64,000 nucleotides of DNA, taken from the NCBI GenBank assembly GCA_036417435.1, contig CM070905.1, positions 63,133,092-63,197,091 on the forward strand, written 5' to 3'. Shown one piece after another: positions 63,333-64,000 of the stretch. This DNA comes from Inia geoffrensis (lineage: Eukaryota > Chordata > Mammalia > Artiodactyla > Iniidae). The translations under genes and the position numbers were made by a program. Each line of letters starts with the position of its first letter. Within the stretch, counting starts at the first letter, position 1. The notes below the pieces were generated by a model. It did no database searches, was not told the DNA's origin, and saw only the letters and a program-made list of their open reading frames with translations.

Positions 63333-64000
63333 TAGAAAAGAATTTTCTTAATCTGATAAAGAGTATACAGAAAAGCTAAAGCAAAAATCATATTTAATTG
63401 TGGAATCTTGATGTTAAATCAGACTTAATTAAATGTCAGAATATAGTATATTCTTGGATTGGAAGTCTCCATGTTATACAAGTGTCAGTTCTCCTTAAAG
63501 TGATTCATAGATTTAATGCCATTCTAACCAAAACCTCAAAATCTCAACATTTTTTCTTTTGGTAAAATTGAGGCGATTAATCTAGAGTTCATATGGCTAC
63601 ACATGTGAAAATAGCCAAGGCAAACTGGACAAAGATCAGAGCTCTAAGACCTAAAACAAGTTATCAGGACTTGTTAAGTTCTGTTAATCAAAAATTATTT
63701 TATTCATTCAAGGAGAGAAAAGTAGACCAATTTACCAGAAAGCTATGCAGAATAAAGAGCCACACGTACACAAACACTTGATTTATGACAAGGGCAGAAT
63801 TTCACGGCAGCAGGCAAAGGATGGGCTTTTCCATAAGTGCTGCTGAGACACTTGAAAATCTATATGAAAAGTCTTCTAAAACTAATCATAAGAGAGCAGG
63901 CATATTCATGGCCTTTGGATATACAAATATTTATTAAATAGGACAAAAAAATACCCTGATAAACAGTACGGAAAGGAAAGCTATGTTACACTTTATAAAA

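Larger units (their letters stand above)
61488..64000 (+). mobile_element. Old L1 (ORF2 region), sense, runs off the window end
   Basis: Diverged ORF2-type sequence on +: ACTTGTGGGATGCAGCAAAT (62158-), TTCTTTATAAAGATAAATAA, CTCTTCCAAAAATAGAAGAA with GAGGGAACACC, CTTCATGAACATATATGCAG, CAGGAATGCAAACTTC, then GATTCATAGATTTAATGCCA and ATAGCCAAGGCAAACTGGAC. The order is that of the L1 reverse-transcriptase and C-terminal parts. Frames are destroyed. L1 identity of 61488-62100 is weaker. A SINE is inserted at 63107-63332. Confidence 0.75.

Overview
The window is a piece of a cetacean nuclear genome. The best evidence is a set of young tRNA-derived SINEs of the cetacean CHR type (six CHR-2-like copies and one longer CHR-1-like copy), most with clean target-site duplications. 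Cetartiodactyl-type L1 elements accompany them. There is no bacterial-style gene organisation: one coding exon was found in 64 kb, and everything else is intron, untranslated region or repeat-rich intergenic DNA.

The only supported host gene is NXPH1 (neurexophilin-1), on the + strand. Its last coding exon runs 16696-17457 behind a splice acceptor and ends at a TGA. A 3' UTR of about 1.2 kb follows, with an AATAAA signal at 18629-18634. Positions 1-16695 are therefore the 3' part of the last intron; the exon with the start codon and signal peptide lies upstream of the window. Downstream of about 18.66 kb I see no further gene for 45 kb, which fits the large gene desert known 3' of mammalian NXPH1.

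Repeat layout. 1-16.7 kb (intron): two CHR-2 SINEs, a composite L1 insertion with two L1 3' ends inside one target duplication, old MIR/L2/L1M relics and several microsatellites. 18.7-28.3 kb: a CHR-2 SINE, an old L1 piece, a broken class I endogenous retrovirus remnant (one LTR plus the start of gag, minus strand), a CpG-rich segment resembling an old L1 5' UTR, a CHR-1-like SINE and a long L2-type relic. 30.5-37.6 kb: an old L1M on the minus strand split by a younger 5.1-kb L1 with a 14-bp target duplication. 37.6-53.4 kb: mostly ancient MIR/L2/L1/MER5 fragments, two truncated L1 copies, an isolated 5' half of a tRNA-His gene and a repeat-poor block at 46.9-47.6 kb. 53.8-61.5 kb: an essentially full-length L1 on the minus strand with a long 5' UTR, broken ORF1 and ORF2 and two CHR-2 insertions. 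61.5-64 kb: an old L1 on the + strand, also carrying a CHR-2 SINE.

All L1 and retroviral reading frames are interrupted, so none is expected to make a working protein. I did not find a new biological system. The most useful oddities are the composite L1, the nested L1 and SINE insertions with readable target duplications, the tRNA-His half, the retroviral remnant next to a CpG-rich segment, and the repeat-poor blocks that could be NXPH1-domain enhancers.
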